In this document: one piece after another, positions 1 to 11,229 of the stretch | How positions within the stretch are numbered: the first letter of the stretch is position 1 | Layout of the letters: each line of letters begins with the position of its first letter | DNA from: Axinella damicornis | Taxonomy: Eukaryota > Porifera > Demospongiae > Axinellida > Axinellidae | DNA: 64,000 bases | Direction: 5' to 3' | Assembly (NCBI GenBank): GCA_963931865.1 | Contig: OZ007514.1 | Location: 4,938,646-5,002,645 of the forward strand | The notes under the pieces: generated by a model | Seen by the model: the letters and a program-made list of their open reading frames with translations, nothing else | Databases searched by the model: none | Told to the model about the DNA's origin: nothing | Position numbers and translations under genes: made by a program

Positions 1-107
1 AAATACTATAATCTTTCCGCGTTACGTCAATATCATTGAGTCATACCTTATTGCACTTGAGGATGTCGATTTTGTGGCACAAGCACCAAGTAAAGTTTTC
101 GCGGTGA
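1..107. other. left-edge flank, no feature
   Basis: Sequence left of the first Penelope-like terminal repeat. I see no open frame, repeat partner or RNA gene in it. Confidence 0.5.
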
Positions 108-432
108 GCACATGAAGCTCTCGCTGGAGGCATGCCACATCAGGAAACAACCCCTCCCTCCCTCCCACCTATGACCACCTGCTGAAGAACTCGTAGCGGC
201 ACCTGCATTATAATTTTCCCGCCATACCCCGCCCCTTTTCCCCGCCCCCCTTTTTTCCTGCCATTTTGATGTGTTTTGTACTTAAGCTTGCCCTCGGGTG
301 TTTTACTGTTTTATGCATTGATGATGGTAGCTGTATAGCCACCAAAATGTCTGTTTTTTGAATCAGATATTTTTTGACTAGTGAAACTGAACAAAACCCA
401 GAATGTCTCAACCTAGTCACACAGAACTGTTC
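108..432 (+). repeat. 5' terminal repeat of Penelope-like element 1
   Basis: This block is a direct repeat of 2678-3023 with over 90% identity by eye. Both copies share the GC-rich stretch with CCCCGCCCC, the phrase GCATTGATGATGGTAGCTGT and the end ACACAGAACTGTTC. The left copy lacks about 20 bases present in the right copy near 2728. Direct terminal repeats that overlap the ends of the ORF are known for Penelope-like elements (PLEs); here the ORF start (403) and stop (2786-2788) both lie inside repeat copies. Confidence 0.85.
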
Positions 433-2788
433 ACATTTATCCGCCAGAAGTATAGCAGAGAAGCCTTAGTGGCTTGCAGAAAGTACATCAACACGGCAAA
501 ACGGATTTCCAGACAACACCAGCACCTCGCCTTCAACCACAGGTGCAAACGCTACCAGCTTACACCACTGTACCTCCGTGTCAAGCCTTTGGTCCCGACG
601 CCAGAAGGTGTGCGGGTTGCTCGGCACTGTAGCCTTCTATTCGTGTCCGCACAGATTGGAAGGAACCACCAGAAGATACACCGACTTGGACAGCAACTTC
701 CAGTACAATCGCGAAGCCTGTCACACCTCATGGCACCTGAGGATTTCTCCGCGCTGGAATCTCTGAGAGTTCTGGCCCAATACAGAGAGACGGAGAAGTG
801 CAAATCCAGACAGAAGCGGAAGTTTGAAAGGCTCCTGAACCGAAGCAGAGGAAAACGCGCAGGCGGCTCCTCAGAACGCTGGGTCGTGAATCTTTCTAAC
901 AAGCAGTTGCAACCAGATGAGCTGTCTGTACTGGAGAAAGGCCTCAACTTCGCCCCGACACCCAACCGAGTCCCGTACAAAGAGATGGTTGCGGCCGTTG
1001 AGAACGGTCTACGGAGACTACCGGATGACGTTGCTGACGCGGCCCGTTTACGGGTCGTTGGCATCCTCTCCCAAGCTAGGGCCTCCACTTCCAACCTCTC
1101 CATCGGTGAACGCAGGGCCATCAAGCAGCTCCGAGATGACGAAAGCATTCTGATTCTACCTGCAGACAAATGAAGAGCAACGGTGGTGATGGAAAGACAG
1201 GATTATGAACGTAAGGTTCTGCTCCTGTTGGATGACTCCCACACTTACAACAAGTTGCCGAAGGATCCATCACAGTGTCTGGAGAGGAAGATGAATGCCA
1301 TGCTCCTGGACCTAAAGAGGAAGGTTTCCCTCTCAGAACAACTCTATTCCCGTCTCCGCTCCTCCGCTGGCTGTACACCACTCTTGTATGGTCTACCGAA
1401 GATCCACAAGCCAGACATCCCCCTCAGACCAATCGCCTCATTTATACAGTCTCCATCCTACCAACTATCGAAACATCTGGCCCACATCTTGTCCCCACTT
1501 GTTGGTAACACAGACTCCCATGTCACCAACTCATCGGAATTTGCGTCCTTCATACAGGAGCACACCCTAGCAGAAGAGGATGTCTTGGTGTCGTTTGATG
1601 TGGTGTCCTTGTTCACCTGTGTACCTGTGGAGCTGGCAGTGGAGATAGCAAAGCAGAGACTGTCCCTGGATGAAGACCTCCCCACCCGCACCTCTCTCTC
1701 TGTGCAGGAGGTTGTGAGGCTACTCAGTTTCTGTCTGAATGCCACCTACCTTTCATTCCGTGGGGAGCATTACCAGCTGAGCGATGGGATCCCCTGTCTC
1801 AGTGACGGTTGCCAATCTGGTTATGGAGGATGTGGAAGGAAGGACCCTGGCCACCACTGACATCCCACTCAGGTTCTGGAAGAGGTATGTGGATGACACC
1901 TGCACAGCACTACCACGGAGCCGATGCCAGGAGTTGCTTGAACACCTAAACTCTACAGAGGCCACCATACAGTTCACGTTGGAGCTGGAGTCTGAGGGAG
2001 AACTACCTGCTTTGGACATCCTCCTTCAGCACCATGGTGATGGGTCCATCTCCACCTCTGTGTTCAGGAAGCCTGCCCACACAGACAAGTACCTGGACTT
2101 CACCTCTCACCACCCCTGGGCCCACAAGGCAGCAGTTGCCCACACACTGAGACATAGGGCTGGCACCCATTCATCAACATTTGGAGCACTTGAGAAGGAG
2201 AAGGCTCATGTGATGGATGCCCTGTTGAAGAATGGGTACCCCAAGAGATTCATCCACCAGAGTGTGAACATCCCCCATCCCCCACGTACCACAGTGCCTG
2301 AAAAACCGAAGGCAACGGTTTGCCTTCCATACATCAAGGGTGTCTCAGAACCCCTGAAGAGGGTCTTAGACAGACTAGAAATCAGGACGGTGCTGAGGCC
2401 ACACAGGACACTGAAACAGACCTCTTGGTTCACCCAAAAGATGCCATCCCAAACATGCAGAAATCAAGCGTGGTCTACTGCATCCCGTGCGCAGAGTGCC
2501 CAGCCACCTACGTAGGAGAGACCAAGAAGAAGTTGTGTAAGAGGGTGGACGAGCACAGGAGGGCAGTGAGGATGGCTGATTTCAACTCGTCAGCGTTGGC
2601 AGAACATGCATGGAGTGCAGCTGGGCCACAATGTTGACTGGAGTGAAGTGACCATCCTCGACCAGCATGAAAACCTGCACATGAGGCTCTCGCTGGAGGC
2701 ATGCCACATCAGGAAACAACCCCTCCCCCTGAACAGAGACAAGGGCTCCCTCCCTCCCACCTATGACCACCTGCTGAAGAACTCGTAG
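403..2788 (+). pseudogene. Penelope-like retroelement polyprotein: RT plus GIY-YIG endonuclease (degraded)
   Basis: The reading frame encodes a PLE reverse transcriptase followed by a C-terminal GIY-YIG endonuclease, which copy RNA and nick the target. Visible motifs are LPADK at about 1156-1170 followed by RATVVM (PLE RT1), [27 protein letters not shown] (motif A), MGSPVSVTVANL (motif B), YVDDTC (catalytic YVDD, motif C), VFRKPAHTDKYLDF, and the endonuclease with CIPCAECPATYVGETKK, in which CxxC and YVGET correspond to the GIY-YIG core. The copy is dead. There is an in-frame TGA at 1171, a small deletion that shifts frame near 1775-1784, a second shift near 2420, and a third near 2612-2625. 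The start at 403 lies inside the 5' terminal repeat. About 795 codons overall, usual for PLEs. Confidence 0.93.
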
Positions 2789-3023
2789 CGGCACCTGCAT
2801 TATAATTTTCCCGCCATCCCCCGCCCCTTTTCCCCGCCCCCCCTTTTTTCCCGCCGTTATGATGTGTTTTGTACTTAAGCTTGCCCTCGGGTGTTTTACT
2901 GTTTATGCATTGATGATGGTAGCTGTATAGCCACTGAAACGTCTGTTTTTTAATCAGATATTTTTTGACTAGTGAAACTGAACAAAACCCAGAATGTCTC
3001 AACCTAGTCACACAGAACTGTTC
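2678..3023 (+). repeat. 3' terminal repeat of Penelope-like element 1
   Basis: Direct repeat of 108-432. It contains the last approximately 37 codons of the PLE frame and its stop at 2788, then the GC-rich block and the motif-rich tail. Confidence 0.85.
2905..2962 (+). ncRNA. degenerate hammerhead-like motif in PLE 1 terminal repeat
   Basis: PLE terminal repeats are known to carry hammerhead ribozymes. Here TTGATGA (2910-2916) resembles the CUGAUGA core with C3 changed. It is followed by GGTAGCT-GTAT-AGCCACT, which can form stem II with one A-C mismatch. GAAA is at 2936-2939, and GTCTG/CAGAT can form stem III. The 5' repeat copy has CAAA instead of GAAA, so that copy is broken. Probably a decayed ribozyme. 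Confidence 0.4.
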
Positions 3024-3315
3024 GCAGCTAAAAACTGTCATAACTCTCGAACTAAACATTTTTATCCAAATTGCTATGTTCAGTTTGTTCCTTACGTCGA
3101 GCGCTTTCTTTTGATACCTTGGTCTCGCTCGTCAAGTACACGCAGCGCCTGCTAGAATGATAACAGACAGACAGACACACACGATGAGTACTAGAACCTC
3201 CCCCGCATGGGTGGGGCGAGGTGAATGAAATTGATGCTCTATCACTTATAATCTGTTAACATGCATGCACTGACCTGAACAATCTCCTCATCCCACTTCT
3301 TTAAATTGCATCGTA
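3024..3315. other. inter-element spacer
   Basis: Unique-looking sequence with a short CAGA/CACA-rich run (about 3165-3182). No coding sequence seen. Confidence 0.4.
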
Positions 3316-3750
3316 TATGTGACCCTCTGAGCATAAACCACCCATTCACCGCAAACATTGAATTTACGTTACGAGGGTTCAAAGTTCAATGGCTCCTAAG
3401 CGAATATTGATCGCTTGCGCTACTTCTAACGCGTGTAACAACTGAACGCGTAGGACTTCCCGTTCGCAACTCGAGATTATTGAACGCATACTTGCTCGCT
3501 ATTGTTCGATGGCTTCACAAACCGGAAGTCCTACGCGTTTGGAATTTATGCGCGTTATAAGTACCGCGTACGATCGAAATGACCTTGCGTATCGTGAACG
3601 TTCAAGCGCCAATAACTTTGCTCGTGTACGTCCGATTGGAAAGATTAAACTACCATTGTGATCAGCAATAAACGTGCTCTCTGATGGTATAATTATCTCA
3701 GTTTTGACAAAATGCGGTGAATGGGTGGTTTATGCTTAGAGGGTCACATA
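3316..3750. mobile_element. MITE with 38-bp terminal inverted repeats
   Basis: The left end starts TATGTGACCCTCTGAGCATA and the right end (3713-3750) is its reverse complement over about 38 bases with one mismatch. TA lies at the borders. Inside are further inverted segments (CGCGTAGGACTTCC near 3450 and GGAAGTCCTACGCG near 3523). No ORF is present, so it is non-autonomous. Confidence 0.85.
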
Positions 3751-4052
3751 TGAATATAAGCATTCTTTGCATTCTCTTACAGACGAATTCTTTGTCTGAC
3801 GGATGGGTATGAGGGAGGATCACGAAGGTTTCAAGACCCTTACGAAGTCACACAGTATTTGAAGGTCTGTATAATTATAACTACTTTGCTCCTTTCAGTA
3901 TGCATTATCATTATTGCTATGTTATCAGACAATATGTAAAATCAGACGAGCTTGCACATAAGGCGTGTCACTGTGGTATTATAGTGCATCAATAGAACAT
4001 TCAGAAGCTGCTATAATGTGTGTGGGATGCCATTAGTGCTGGGAAATATTGT
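3751..4052. other. spacer, no feature
   Basis: AT-rich sequence between the 38-bp-TIR MITE and the first X copy. I see no supported feature. Confidence 0.4.
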
Positions 4053-4311
4053 ACATCCTGGTAGGGGAAAAATGGTGCCGCGTAATGTAAATAATGAATG
4101 TTTGGCTACTTCGGAATGGCCTACAAAGATTCTGATTACACCGTCATGATTGCTATCATGCAGTGACACAAACACATACCGTATAGCGGGTAATTTTTGC
4201 GAGGTTCAAATTTCGCGCTTTTTGCGACCGGTTGCCCGCACGCGAAAATTTGTGCCCGCAAAAAAAAATTCCGTCGAACTTTTTGCCACGTAGTACCTCA
4301 ACTAGCTAGCC

Positions 4312-4936
4312 ATGTCACTGCATTGCTACTTTCAACGTGCGCAAGGGCTGCCATCCCCCAAGGGACCTTTGTCGGCCACCGTCAGCCCCGCTGCCATTAA
4401 GGCTGCTAACCAAGAAGTGAGCAAGCAAATGCAGAGCACACCGTCTAGAGGAAGCTACAGCAAAATCTCGAGCGAACAACAAGCGCAGATAGCCAATTCG
4501 AAGGAGTTGGGGATAGATGTCAAGGAGAGCAGCGTTCGGGTGTGGAAGACGAAGTACCTGGCAGAGATATCTCAGAGGTGAGAGTGGTGATATCTCTATT
4601 AAGAGCCTACCTTCCAAGAAGCGAGGACGACCTCTACTACTTGGAGATATGGAGGTGAAGTGCTACATTCGAGCGTTACAAGAGGGAAGGGGAGTCCTGA
4701 CTACAACCATCACTATGGCTGCTGCAACAGCCATTGTAAAAGTAATGATTGGAGTCTTCTTGCAGAGAATGCAGGATCTATCACGATTACCAAAACCTGG
4801 GCAAAGTCTATTCTGAAAAGAATTGGGTTCGTGAAGAGAAGGGGAAGTTCAACAGCCAAGATGAGAGTTGAGAACTTTCTAGCTACGAAGGCACAGTACT
4901 TGCTTGACATCACAGCCATTGTTGAGATGGAAGAGA

Positions 4937-4977
<41 letters not shown>

Positions 4978-5652
4978 AGCTGGTGTTCAATTGGGGATTA
5001 GCATTGTCCCAGGATCATCGTGGACTATGGAGCTCAAGGGATCCAAGAGAGTTGAGATTGTAGGAATCAGCAAATCACTGCATTTCTCTGTGGCACCATG
5101 ACCGGAGAGCTCCTGCCATTGCAGCTAATCTACCAAGGGAAGACTTCAGCCTGCCTCCCTAAAATTGAATTTCCTGATGGCTGGCATGTGACCTGTACAC
5201 CCAATCACTGGTCAAACGAGGAGAAGATGAAGGAATATCTTGAACGTATCATCATACCGTTTGTGCAACGTAAACGCCAGGAACTGAAACTTTCCTCTGA
5301 TCAACCTGCACTTGCAATCTTTGACGTTTTCAAAGGCCAGCAGACGGAAGAGATTCATGCCTTGCTTGAAGAACACAACATCCATGCTGTATGTGTGCCA
5401 GCTAACTGCACGGATCGCTTGCAACCAATGGACCTCAGTGTGAACAAATCCGTGAAAGAATTCATGCGTAAGGAATGGTATGCTGCACAGGTTCTAAAGC
5501 AGTTGGAAGAAGGGGCAGATATCGTACCCATTGATCTCAAACTTTCCACACTGAAGCCTCTTGGTGCTCGCTGGCTCATCAGTATGTACGACTACCTCAA
5601 AGAACACGATTCTATTATTGTGAATGGTTTTAAAGCTGCTGGCATAGTATAG
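4312..5652 (+). pseudogene. pogo/Tigger-like DDE transposase (degraded)
   Basis: Pieces in three frames match the layout of pogo-type transposases. There is an N-terminal DNA-binding region (KISSEQQAQIANSKELGI, then VRVWKTKYLAEISQR), a second helix-turn-helix part with KKRGRPLLL and WAKSILKRIGFVKRR, and a DDE_1 catalytic domain. In the last part (5098-5652) the second Asp is seen in LAIFDVFKGQ and the third in RLQPMDLSVNK. The expected first Asp block is destroyed: LVFNW at about 4979-4995 is followed at once by a shifted frame, next to a 40-C run (4938-4977). Other shifts are near 4580 and 4750. It would cut and rejoin DNA at TA sites if intact. Confidence 0.82.
4938..4977 (+). repeat. 40-base poly-C tract inside the transposase
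   Basis: An uninterrupted run of C interrupts the transposase frame just before the first catalytic Asp block. It reads as poly-Pro in one frame. Probably a short CCC run (Ile-Pro-Pro codons) that expanded, or an assembly artefact. Similar 26-G runs are at 20151-20176 and 40683-40708. Confidence 0.9.
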
Positions 5653-5705
5653 TCATAGTTATCATTATATCATCATCATCATCATTCATAATCATGTACA
5701 TGTAT

Positions 5706-6225
5706 ATTACACTCCTGGTAGGGGAAAAACTGTGCCGCGTAAATAATCTAAATAATTAAATAATCAAACCTCACAGCACGCAGGAAAGGTCTACAGAGAT
5801 TCTGACTACACCATCGTGATCGCTATCATGCAGTGACACAACCACACAATAATTGTGGCAAAACTCACCTTGGTGATGGAGATACAATCGCTATTGTCGT
5901 GCCGTCGGCCGCCATTGCTCGATCGTTCTCTTCGACGTTGGTTGCCAGTACAGTCATACGAAGGGCCCACAAAGATTCTGACCACACAGCCGTAATCGCT
6001 GTTGTTCACTGACGGTTACATACCGAAACTCACCGTGCTGGCAAAGTTGTAAGCGCTGTTATAATTTTGTGTCTTCCCTTTGGTCGCCATTGCTAGCGGC
6101 ATTCGATTGAGCGTGGTTGCCACGTGGCATGTGCATTAATTGGAACGAATTGCAATAATTAGCTTGCGCTACTGCGAAGCAACCGCGGAGTTGCTACGGC
6201 TACCAGGAGTGCGGTTGCCCCTCGA
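5706..6225 (-). repeat. family X MITE copy B (intact, 520 bp)
   Basis: The best full-length X copy. End 1 is ATTACACTCCTGGTAGGGG and end 2 is CTACCAGGAGTGCGGTTGCC, so ACTCCTGGTAG is present in inverted orientation at both ends. The inside is two diverged tandem units (about 5790-5945 and 5960-6130). Each contains (C/G)CACAAAGATTCTGAC followed, on the minus strand, by an ATG-initiated open segment and GTGAGT. Those segments are 5915-5869 (47 nt) and 6090-6034 (57 nt). Confidence 0.85.
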
Positions 6226-6286
6226 TCAGAAAGATGTATTTATTAATAATCACAGTTATGCAATTATAGAGAATGAGGCTAAGTAA

Positions 6287-7247
6287 TTACTTGCATGGAA
6301 ATGGAGTGAGTTCTCCCTTCTCAAAGCACTGCACAAGGTGAGCCCCCGTAACCTTTTGCTCGAACGTTAGTGTACTCGGGTCTCGTTGATGTGCTAGGGA
6401 GGTTGCAACAGCTATGGCAAATGGTCCACAGTCAGACCCCCCAACTTGCTTTTGTAGTTTTGCCATTTGAATTGGAAGTGACGACCCTCGGAAAAGGTTT
6501 AACACAATAGCTTCTGTCTCTTTATCAAGGGAGTCATAAACGGAATCGTAGACCTGCACGTCACCCTTTGCTGCAATGATGGTTGATGCCACTATCCAAT
6601 GATTACCACGAGAATGAATTATCTGGACTTTATGCTCTTCTCTGGGCTGCTGCTTTGTCTGGTATAGAGTATTTTGCAGCCCCTTCAAACCCGGAAATTG
6701 GTGTTTCAGGAGGTGATGGGCATAGTTGATAGGGAGATCACTCAATTTCTCTCCAGTGTTGATGATGTTTTTATCAGAGTAGAGTATGTCAAGCGAATTC
6801 CATTCAAGTGTACCCATACTTCGTCAGACTGAGAGACTGGGGGATCCACATGGGTTCACAGATCTTGGCTTTTTACATGGATGTTCCTGGTTTGAATCAG
6901 CCATCGGGTGGAGAGCTGCCGTGACGAGCTTCTTGGCCTTTGCAGCATCTTTCTCGTTCCCTCGGAAGAGTAGCACACATGGAACTTCTAATCCCGCTTG
7001 AGGTAGATCTCCTGAATAGCGCCTGGAACCAGTAACTTGACAGAAGATCAACCCGCCTCGGCGCAGAAACATCGAACAGACAGGAAATTTTCCTGGGGAC
7101 CTGGCCCACAATCCTCTTGCCTTTCATCACCGCCACAGCGAATGGATCCTCAGAATTAGCTCGCTCCCTTCGGCACGGTAGTTGATCCCCAACAGCAGCG
7201 GTCCACACGTTTTGGTAAGTGTGGTAGCCTCGCACCATCGCCTCCAC
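6287..7247 (-). pseudogene. HIRAN domain-ULP1-like (C48) cysteine protease fusion (degraded)
   Basis: About 320 codons. The N-terminal half resembles the HIRAN fold, a DNA-end-binding domain: GYHTYQNVWTAAVGDQL, DPFAVAVMKGKRIVGQVPRK, then after a frameshift near 7090 RGGLIFCQVTG and GLEVPCVLLF. A single in-frame TGA at about 6824-6826 separates it from a ULP1/SENP-type protease in the same frame. The protease has NHWIVAS (His), VQVYDSVYDS (Asp), LQKQ and GGSDCGPFAIA (Gln and Cys), so all catalytic residues are visible. ULP1 enzymes cut SUMO-like tags; in transposons their role is unknown. The gene is antisense to the transposase within one TIR element, so it is probably element cargo. The fusion is inferred from the shared frame. 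Confidence 0.8.
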
Positions 7248-7549
7248 GCTGAAATACCCACTCAGTTCTCAAGTAGTCGCCATTACACAAAATTGATACA
7301 TGAAGTGATAGTAAGGGGTGTGGTCATAGGTCGTGACCCGGTACCGCGTATTTGCGAAATTAAAATCGCAAAATGTTTTTCAGAACGGGTTTTTGGAAGA
7401 TTTGCGAAATTTTAAACCCGCGAAAATTACCCGCTATACGGTAACAATTGTGCTGAAACTCACCTTGGTGGTGGAGATACAAGCGCTTTTGTCCAACATG
7501 TTATTGTCCCACCCCTAACCATGAACTGTAGCATAATTAATGCATGTTT

Positions 7550-8040
7550 GCACCTCTATGGTACGGGGGTACTGGATGTATGGCCTGTCTCACGAAAGAG
7601 TACCCATGGGTGGTGCACCTTACATGCTCATCGAACAAGGGGGTGGGTGCTCTTTTGTATGCAAACCCGAAAGAGTGCCCACCTTTGTTTGCGTACACCA
7701 AGCACAAGCAGCAGCGAGTCACTAGCAATATCTCCGCTCACCACGTCATTTTCACTGCTATCAAACACTCACTGAGGTCCCACGTAGAGGTCCCATGTAT
7801 TTTCGTCTTCACAGGTAAGCCAACACACATAGATACACAGACTTTCTGCAAGCAAAGTTCCTTACCTCAGATACGCGTGACTTCATGATACGCTCCATTG
7901 TCTGTCACACGAGGCTAGCTCAAGGGTGGGTGCTCATTTGAGTAAACTTTGACCCTATACAGGAAATTGAGCCGAAAGTGGGGGGTTGGTGCTCTTTTGA
8001 TGGTGGACGCTCTTTCGCAAGAGTACAGTAGTACTCCCTT
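7550..8040. repeat. GTGGGYGCTCTTT-type repeat region
   Basis: Several copies of a G(G/T)GTGGGTGCTCTTTTG phrase and its complement (7607, 7655, 7672, 7925, 7986, 8012), with GTAC-containing ends near 7561 and 8027. It looks like a diverged TIR element related in wording to family Y (42459-42794). The exact ends are uncertain. Confidence 0.45.
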
Positions 8041-8248
8041 TGTCTATGGCCTAGAGTCCGCTCCCTACAAAATAGCGAAGAGAGTTAAGACTCAACGTCA
8101 CCATCACAATTTCATTTTGAATCCGTAACACTATTATGCTCTCCACTGCTTGTGTTGACCCATTCTTTAATGCACGTGAGCAGTGCCTGAGACAACTACA
8201 ACAGCAATAGCGTCAAGCATATAAAATTTGGGGTCTTGGATGTCCCCA

Positions 8249-8895
8249 TTAAAACCCTTTCAACCCGATAGCGCCCGTATGCGCCCGAGATTTTTACGTG
8301 CTTAAACCCCGAGACCGCCCGTATGCACCCGAAACTGGATTCTGACTATTTATCGCCATAGCTACGCGATCGGACTTTGGATAAGTGATTTATGTGTCAC
8401 AGGAAGTCGAGCGAAGCATAATTAGCTGTGGCTTTCCATAGAGATTTTCCCCACAAATCGCGTTAGAAGTTTACTTGTCGATCGATGTGTATTTAGTGAC
8501 GGCATAATATTACAGCTTATATCCTATGAGCAAGTTGTTGTATCAAGTTTGTACTAGCCAGTTAGCTCACCGACACTGGTAGCCTACCGTTGCTGGGCCA
8601 GTCAGCCAACCTCTGCCGTGGTTTTGCCGTCATTCTCGAAAGCTCAGCGACAACCCGCGTTTCCACCGTTGTGTCTTTCCCAGGCCTCACTGTCAAGTTG
8701 CGAGACTACTTCAAGAACGAAGCAGGTTTGTTTTCAAGCCAAATAAGTATAACTATATATCAATACCTGAACTCAGCAATTTTACAAGATACAATGCCAA
8801 TGAATCGATACAACACAAAAATTACCATTTTTCATTAGCGTTTGTGTAACCACGCGATTGATTTCTGCGCATGCGCCTCGGGGGCATAGGGTTAA
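8249..8895. mobile_element. TTAA-flanked MITE with subterminal palindrome
   Basis: TTAA at 8249-8252 is followed by AACCCTTTCAACCCGATAG. The right end reads CATAGGGTTAA, ending at 8895. TTAA borders and a TTAACCCT terminus fit piggyBac-type MITEs. GCGCCCGTATGCGCCC lies just inside the left end. A weak open segment at 8590-8735 is probably not a gene. Confidence 0.6.
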
Positions 8896-9129
8896 TTTGC
8901 AGAAATGTTGGTGAACTTTTTTTTCAACAGGGAGGGGCATCTGACACTATTGATGCAATTTTCTGATTGAAGCTGTTCCACATAATTGAAAAGCACATCT
9001 TTCACAATTTCTTCGTATTGCTCATCATACAACACGGATCTCTACACTTTTGATTGTTCATGGTGTATGGTATATGATAACTGCTTGATCACTTGCTCTA
9101 TACACTGTAAAAACTAAAAGGTGAACGTC

Positions 9130-9275
9130 ACTAACAAAAGGTAGTGAAATCCTCGCCACAGATATCACTGCAAATTGGGTGGTGAGGCTCACTACCTATT
9201 AAGGTCACTACTTTTATTGGTGAAGGTCACTACTCTGTATTGGTGAAGGTCACTACATACTTCAGGTGACATCAC
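9130..9275. repeat. left subterminal GTCACTAC repeat cluster
   Basis: At least five occurrences of GGTGA(A/G)(G)GTCACTAC in alternating context. The same words occur in inverse orientation at 12725-12915. Such clusters near TIRs are typical transposase-binding sites (inference). Confidence 0.65.
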
Positions 9276-10239
9276 TTCTTTTTGTACATGAAATCACAAC
9301 AATAAACGTACAAAATAATAACAGCAAAAGAATTACACAACATAGTACACACCTATATGTACATGTATTAAATCAAGTGTGACCCACTAGGGGAAAACCC
9401 AGCACATCCCACATTTATGGTACGGCATTATTTTCCGTACACTATTCGTACTACGTATGTACTTCCATTGTGAATAGCTGAACGTGTTTACTTTTATGCT
9501 TTAGCATGCACTTCTCACAGTTGAAAGTTGGCATCATCTCAGGCTTGCACGGTAAGGAAAATACGGAGGGGGAGAGCCTGGTACGCTATCACATGTGATG
9601 TCGCGGCACATCGATGTCACTGCTATAATGACCTTATGTGTTACGTGACAACGTGATTGTGCCGACTTATATGGCATCGATAGATCGACATAGAGAAGAT
9701 CATACCCGATGGCGACGACTACGGAGAAAGTTACCTGGTAATACAAGCAGCCAGAGATACCAGTACAGTTCAGTATAATGCTACAAAATGTCTTTCCAGA
9801 CTGTCCAGTGATGAGAATCTGTCCCCCAAGGATTGATGGGCGCTATCTACTGCACAGCGTGGTCTTTCTTTTCACTTCTACAGGCCAAGACTTGTAACTC
9901 TCGGTTCCATGCAGCAAAACTACGTAGCTAGCTACAGGAGCTACTTCATGGTATGCATGACATGCATTGTGAGTGATGTCAAATATACAATAGTTACTAT
10001 CCGTATGATGTCTGTGCCACACATCACATGCGAAAGTGTACTAGGCTCCCCCCCTCTGTATTGTTCCCCACCGCACGCGCAGAGGGGAGCCTGGGAACAA
10101 GACTAGTTGAAGTTAGGTCAGACAGAGTGAATTGGACCGGAGCTACAAGACCATGAAATGAAACAGTTTGTGGTACATTGTGTGCGTAGCAACACCTAGT
10201 TTACGCACGACAATATATTGCGAGCTTTAGGGTTGTAAC

Positions 10240-10400
10240 ACAGGTATGGAAGTAAGATCCAGGCTTTATATACCCTAGTATCTTGTAGTACAAGGGTCTG
10301 CTGACCTGTTGCTTTAATAATCACAATTTTGGCTAAAAGGTCACTGTGTGACTATCTGCCTACAACACAAATCTATTTTTGTGGGGTGTGCCAGGTACAC
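10240..10400 (+). repeat. family U repeat, copy 1
   Basis: Shares CTAGTATCTTGTAGT, GGGTCTGCTGACC, the TAATCACA region and GTGCCAGG(T/C)AC with 33500-33665, in the same orientation. Confidence 0.65.
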
Positions 10401-10428
10401 ACCCTCAGCAGGTCACAAATGCACTTAC

Positions 10429-10572
10429 AAGCACCAAGGGTAATTGTTTTGATGAGAAGTTAGCAGTTTTTTTCACGAACAGGACTGCATCCTCAATTGG
10501 TCCCTCACAGTGACACAAGGCGGGCGGGGTTGTTGGCACATTTCCAATTCCATCTTTAACACTGTCACCCAC
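10429..10572 (-). CDS. candidate internal exon, unknown protein
   Basis: On the minus strand a 144-nt (48-codon) open segment is preceded by a pyrimidine-rich TTTTCATTGCACAG acceptor and followed by GTAAGTGC, a strong donor. Phases are 0/0. The peptide includes PPALCHCEGPIEDAVLFVKK and QLPLVL. I do not recognise the family and found no partner exon. It lies within the 9101-12940 TIR element, so it may be element cargo. Confidence 0.3.
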
Positions 10573-10933
10573 CTGTGCAATGAAAACAAAAACCAATAAT
10601 ATATAGGTAATGATACTTGAGCTCAACATAGTCTCCAACCATACACCCCTGGCCTCATTCCCAGCTTTCCGTTGCTTGCAGCACAGTTAAGTGGGAGAGG
10701 GCTTGGTAGCTTTATTGCGAGTGATGTCAGGGTAGAAATGAATGTGAGCGTACTGGGGCCCAGAACAGCAAAGGTACCAGGTAAAATACCACACGTATCT
10801 AGTTAGCAGGGGGCGACTGGCATACACAACAAGCATTGAACATGTAGATGGTTGAACATCACACAAAACATTGCGTTTTCGCTCTATTATCCCCCTCGTT
10901 CGCCTACATGAGTAATCCGGCACCGGACAGCTC

Positions 10934-11229
10934 TCTGTGCAGAGCTGCTGCTCCCCAATTGCATCGATCCGCTTCAAACTGCTGTTCCCCGTTTCTGTCT
11001 ACTTCAGCTGCTGCTCCCCGATTGCGTCCGCTTCAGCTGCTGCTCCCCGATTGCATCCGCTTCAACTGCTCTTCCCCGATTTTAACAGCTCCCCGATTGC
11101 ATCCGCTTCGGCTTCGGCTTCTGCTCCCCGATTGCATCCGCTTCAACTGTTGCTCCCTGATTGCGTCCGCTTCAACTGCAGCTCCCCAATTGCATCCGCT
11201 TCGACTGCTGCTCCCTGATTGCATCCACT
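10934..11229. repeat. minisatellite, about 29-bp unit
   Basis: Eight or more diverged copies of CTGCTCCCCGATTGCATCCG plus CTTCA(A/G). The unit length (29 where it can be measured at 11011 and 11040) is not a multiple of three, so the long open frames here are not protein evidence. Confidence 0.9.

Larger units (their letters stand above)
4179..7441. mobile_element. 3.26-kb TA-flanked transposon: pogo-like transposase plus HIRAN-ULP1 gene
   Basis: The ends are inverted repeats beginning CCGTATAGCGGGTAATTTT (left) and its complement (right, ending CCCGCTATACGG), each flanked by TA (4177-4178 and 7442-7443). A TA target duplication fits the Tc1/mariner/pogo superfamily. The + strand carries a pogo-like transposase (4312-5652) and the - strand a HIRAN-ULP1 gene (7247-6287). 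A complete X MITE (5706-6225) sits between them. All genes are damaged, so this copy is inactive. Confidence 0.85.
4053..7498 (-). repeat. family X MITE copy A, split by the 4179-7441 transposon
   Basis: The X end motif CTGGTAGGGGAAAA (about 4057-4070) and the X body GGCCTACAAAGATTCTGA run to 4178. The body then resumes at 7444 (GTGCTGAAACTCACCTTGG) and fades near 7498. Joining 4178 to 7444 restores the order seen in intact copy B (5706-6225), so the pogo-type element landed inside this X copy. Confidence 0.8.

Noticed and set aside
552..1169. 205-codon minus-strand frame
   Set aside because: Shadow of the Penelope-like ORF on the other strand, which has all RT motifs.
8590..8838. 82-codon frame as an upstream VWA exon of gene 1
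   Set aside because: No VWA motif, no convincing acceptor, and it lies inside a TTAA element.
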